From: CAIWHR01 sp039931775
GTDB taxonomy: Bacteria > Pseudomonadota > Gammaproteobacteria > Burkholderiales > Casimicrobiaceae
Direction: 5' to 3'
DNA length: 64,000 nucleotides
Assembly: GCA_039931775.1 (NCBI GenBank)
Contig: JBDTRG010000129.1
Coordinates: forward strand, 62,001-126,000
Position numbers and translations under genes: made by a program. Positions 61,749-64,000 of the stretch are shown in pieces; positions within the stretch are counted from its first letter, which is position 1, and the number at the start of each line of letters is the position of its first letter. Below the pieces are notes generated by a model. That model saw nothing but the letters and a program-made list of their open reading frames with translations, did no database searches and had not been told where the DNA came from.

Positions 61749-63337
61749 GTCCGTCCGGCGCCCGGGAACGACCAGCGGGCGCGCCCCTCGCGGAGCAAGG
61801 TGACGCGGCGATGGACAACTCCGCGGAAGCCTCCGGCATTCGAACAGCGCAGACGGACGCGCCTTCCGCGACGGTCGCAATGTCTGCCGTGGGGCGTGCC
61901 GAACTGGCGGTGGCAACCATGATGCTGCTGGCCATTCCCGTGATTGCCCCGTTGGGCAACGCGCATTGGGCGAATGCGGGTATCGCCGGAAACCTGTTGC
62001 TCCTACTCGCCGGTTGCCTGCTGGCCTGGCTTCTGGTCGCCCGGGCATGCGCACCGGTGAGCGCGGCGCTTTCGCGATTGGCGAAGCGGCCGGATTTGAT
62101 GCCGGTATTGATCGCGGGCGCAGCCATGGAAATGCTGGCCGCGTCCATCACCGCGCCGGTTCCCGTGTCGGATTTCTTTCATTACTTGTATCTCGCCGGC
62201 CGCATCGCCGCGGGGTTGTCGTATGTGGATGACCTTGGCTGGCGCGCCGAGTTTCCACCAGGGTGGCCCTACATGCTGGCACCGTTCGTGGCTATTTTCG
62301 GGCCCACGCTCGTCGCTGCCACTGCCGCGAATGTCGCCCTTTATCTGGTGGGCGCCATCGGTATCGCGTCGATCGCGCGACAACGGTTCGGTCCTTCCGA
62401 GACGTTCATCGCGGTCGTCCTGTTCACGATTTGGCCCGCGCGTCTGCTGATGGCCGGGCTGGCGGCCAAGGAAAATCTGCTCATCGCTGCGGTCATTGCC
62501 GCGATCGCGCTTTCGTACAAGGCGGTGGACGCGAAAACACGATCGCCGATCGTTATCGCTGGCGCGGCTGGTGCCGTTTTCGGCCTCGCGGCGCTGACGC
62601 AGCCAGGTCTGCTGGTGCTGACGCTTGCGGCACCGGTCATGTTCCGATCGGCCATTACGGACATCGGCGCTCGACGATTCACCTCAATCGTCGCTGCGAT
62701 GCTCGCCGGAGCGTTACTTGCACTCGCGCCGTGGATGGTGAGGAACTGCGTCGTTTTCGAAGGGGAGTTCTGCGGCATCGCGGCCAATGGCGGCAGCGTG
62801 TTCTACCGGGCGAACAATGCGAATGCCACGGGCTTGTTCATGTACGGAAGGGGAGGGCCCCTTCGCGGGCTCCCGGAGGTCGAGCGCAACAGGCGCGGAT
62901 ACGAACTGGGTCGCCAATGGATCGTGACCCATCCGCTGGACGCCGTGCAGCTTTCGGCGCGCAAGGTTTTCGCCTATCTCAAAGGCGACGATCATGGGGC
63001 CTACTGGAGCGTGCTGCGTCAGCCCGGAGGCGACGAGGAGAACGCGTTGCGCAACGCGAGCGAGTCGCGGATGGCGCTCTACCGGATCGCGAGCGGCGTG
63101 TCGCTGGCTTATTGGGTGCTGCTCGCTGCACTTTCCGTTCAGGCGCTGCGGAACGGTCGGCTCGCGGATGAGCGCGATCGGTACGACTTTCGGCCGCTCG
63201 TCTATCCGTTGCTGTGCGGCGCTGCGGTATTTGGCCTCTTCGAAAGCGGCGACCGCCAGCACATGTTCGCGGTCGGACCGCTTTTCGTTCTAGCCGCCGC
63301 CGGCATCGTGCGCCGGGGAAACCGCGTCACGCCATGA
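61745..63337 (+). CDS. Polytopic membrane protein, GT-C/ArnT-like glycosyltransferase candidate
   Basis: 530 residues, about a dozen membrane segments. A luminal acidic residue in PVSDFFHYLYLAGRIAAG, early after the first segments, and the LTQPGLLVL and PWMVRNC segments resemble the PMT/ArnT (GT39/GT83) family that uses lipid-linked sugars. Its ATG overlaps the NRPS 2 stop (ATGA), so it is made with the synthetases. It may glycosylate or move the product across the membrane; the substrate is unknown. Confidence 0.65.
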   Translation: MSPSGARERPAGAPLAEQGDAAMDNSAEASGIRTAQTDAPSATVAMSAVGRAELAVATMMLLAIPVIAPLGNAHWANAGIAGNLLLLLAGCLLAWLLVARACAPVSAALSRLAKRPDLMPVLIAGAAMEMLAASITAPVPVSDFFHYLYLAGRIAAGLSYVDDLGWRAEFPPGWPYMLAPFVAIFGPTLVAATAANVALYLVGAIGIASIARQRFGPSETFIAVVLFTIWPARLLMAGLAAKENLLIAAVIAAIALSYKAVDAKTRSPIVIAGAAGAVFGLAALTQPGLLVLTLAAPVMFRSAITDIGARRFTSIVAAMLAGALLALAPWMVRNCVVFEGEFCGIAANGGSVFYRANNANATGLFMYGRGGPLRGLPEVERNRRGYELGRQWIVTHPLDAVQLSARKVFAYLKGDDHGAYWSVLRQPGGDEENALRNASESRMALYRIASGVSLAYWVLLAALSVQALRNGRLADERDRYDFRPLVYPLLCGAAVFGLFESGDRQHMFAVGPLFVLAAAGIVRRGNRVTP

Positions 63338-64000
63338 TCTCTACGTCCCATCCCTCGCCGCGTGAGGCGATCGCGGCGTGCCAACCCGGCTCCGGTTGGA
63401 GTACCCGGACGAACCACTCGGGACTCAATGTTTCCGGATCCTGCGATTGCACGCGGGCCACCCTTTCTCCGGCGTCGAAGCTCACGAAGAAGCGATCGAG
63501 CGGAAACGACAGGCCGACGCCCTGTGCCTTCAGCACCGACTCCTTGGCGACCCAATGGCGAAAGAACGCCTCGCGCTGACGACCGGCCGGGGCCGAGGCG
63601 ATTGCCTCGAGTTCGCGCTCGAAGAAGAACTGCCGCGCCAGCGGCATCGGGTCGAAATCGCGCCGCTCCTGTTCGAGGTCGATGCCGACCGGCGCGTCCC
63701 GGGCCACCGCGAGCATCGCGCGGCCCTTCGAGTGCGCGAGGTTGAAGGTGACGCCCCCATGCACGCGGGTGCCGAGCGCGATCGAGGGCTTTCCGGAGGG
63801 GCCGAGTTCGAACGCAATTGCGTGCGGCGGCACGCCGCAATACCGCGAGAGGAGGTGGCGAAGCACGCCGCGCGCAACGGTCCATCGGCCGCGGTCGGGG
63901 GCGTGCACGAATCTGTCGGCGCGCGCTCTTTCGTCGGCGGACAGTACGCGGCGCCACGCGCTGCCGGCCTCCACGGATGCATCGATCAGGAAGGCCCAGA
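63327..64000 (-). CDS. Sfp-type 4'-phosphopantetheinyl transferase (5' end outside window)
   Basis: The frame stays open to the right edge and reads WAFLIDASVEAGSAW before LSADERARADRF, so the true start lies beyond 64000. Visible Sfp-type motifs: FNLAHSKGRAMLAVA, GIDLEQERRD and FFRHWVAKESVLKAQG (metal and CoA binding residues). It transfers phosphopantetheine from CoA to carrier Ser residues, and should activate the three carriers here. It converges with the membrane protein gene, overlapping it by 11 bases. Confidence 0.92.
   Translation of the reverse strand, partial: WAFLIDASVEAGSAWRRVLSADERARADRFVHAPDRGRWTVARGVLRHLLSRYCGVPPHAIAFELGPSGKPSIALGTRVHGGVTFNLAHSKGRAMLAVARDAPVGIDLEQERRDFDPMPLARQFFFERELEAIASAPAGRQREAFFRHWVAKESVLKAQGVGLSFPLDRFFVSFDAGERVARVQSQDPETLSPEWFVRVLQPEPGWHAAIASRGEGWDVEIMA

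Noticed and set aside
1..64000. tRNA genes, CRISPR arrays, intact transposases or integrases
   Set aside because: None could be recognised by reading; apparent short repeats belong to the two duplications described or to GC-rich codon bias.

Overview
The window looks like a GC-rich betaproteobacterial chromosome segment, possibly from an uncultured lineage. The evidence is a 1295-residue single-chain PurL, a compact parvulin isomerase - BolA - YciB operon downstream of it as in Burkholderiales-type genomes, a tripartite tricarboxylate (Tct) transporter pair, and Gram-negative envelope genes (RND pump, autotransporter-type barrel, lipoproteins). No tRNA, rRNA, CRISPR array or intact insertion sequence was recognised.

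Left part (1-25.9 kb): a ribosomal peptide (RiPP) region. It has a YcaO/TfuA pair (YcaO cut by the window edge), two metallo-beta-lactamase-fold proteins, a thioredoxin-reductase-like flavoprotein, a fusion of a TOMM leader-binding 'F protein' domain to a flavin-dependent halogenase, a split LanB dehydratase (glutamylation part and elimination part on opposite strands), a small protein resembling the C-terminal part of TfuA, two Nif11-type precursor peptides, and a B12-binding radical SAM enzyme. A tandem duplication of about 0.7 kb created the second precursor and left a broken copy of the radical SAM 3' end. The enzymes together suggest one precursor is dehydrated, heterocyclised or thioamidated, possibly methylated and probably halogenated. 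Next come a two-cNMP-domain patatin phospholipase, an outer-membrane barrel protein, a Sel1/coiled-coil/caspase-fold protein, a lipoprotein alpha/beta hydrolase and a second RiPP-type radical SAM enzyme with a leader-like peptide fused in frame upstream.

Middle (26-51.9 kb): an RND efflux adaptor and pump, a lipoprotein diheme cytochrome c followed by the remnant of a GMC oxidoreductase, an Old Yellow Enzyme homologue and a FecR-like exported protein. The more conserved part follows: purL, a family-2 glycosyltransferase overlapping a TPR-Fic protein, a large MscS channel, a gamma-carbonic-anhydrase-like protein, gamma-glutamyltransferase, TctA/TctB, the isomerase-bolA-yciB operon and ampD.

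Right part (51.8-64 kb): a small non-ribosomal peptide locus. A deleted thiamine-diphosphate enzyme and a stand-alone AMP-ligase/carrier protein are divergent from an operon of two NRPS proteins (C-A-T, then C-A-T-TE) and a polytopic GT-C glycosyltransferase-like protein. A converging Sfp-type phosphopantetheinyl transferase runs off the right edge. The two NRPS genes share a 436-bp stretch that is identical by eye, and the thioesterase has Cys in place of the nucleophile Ser and appears to lack the catalytic His.
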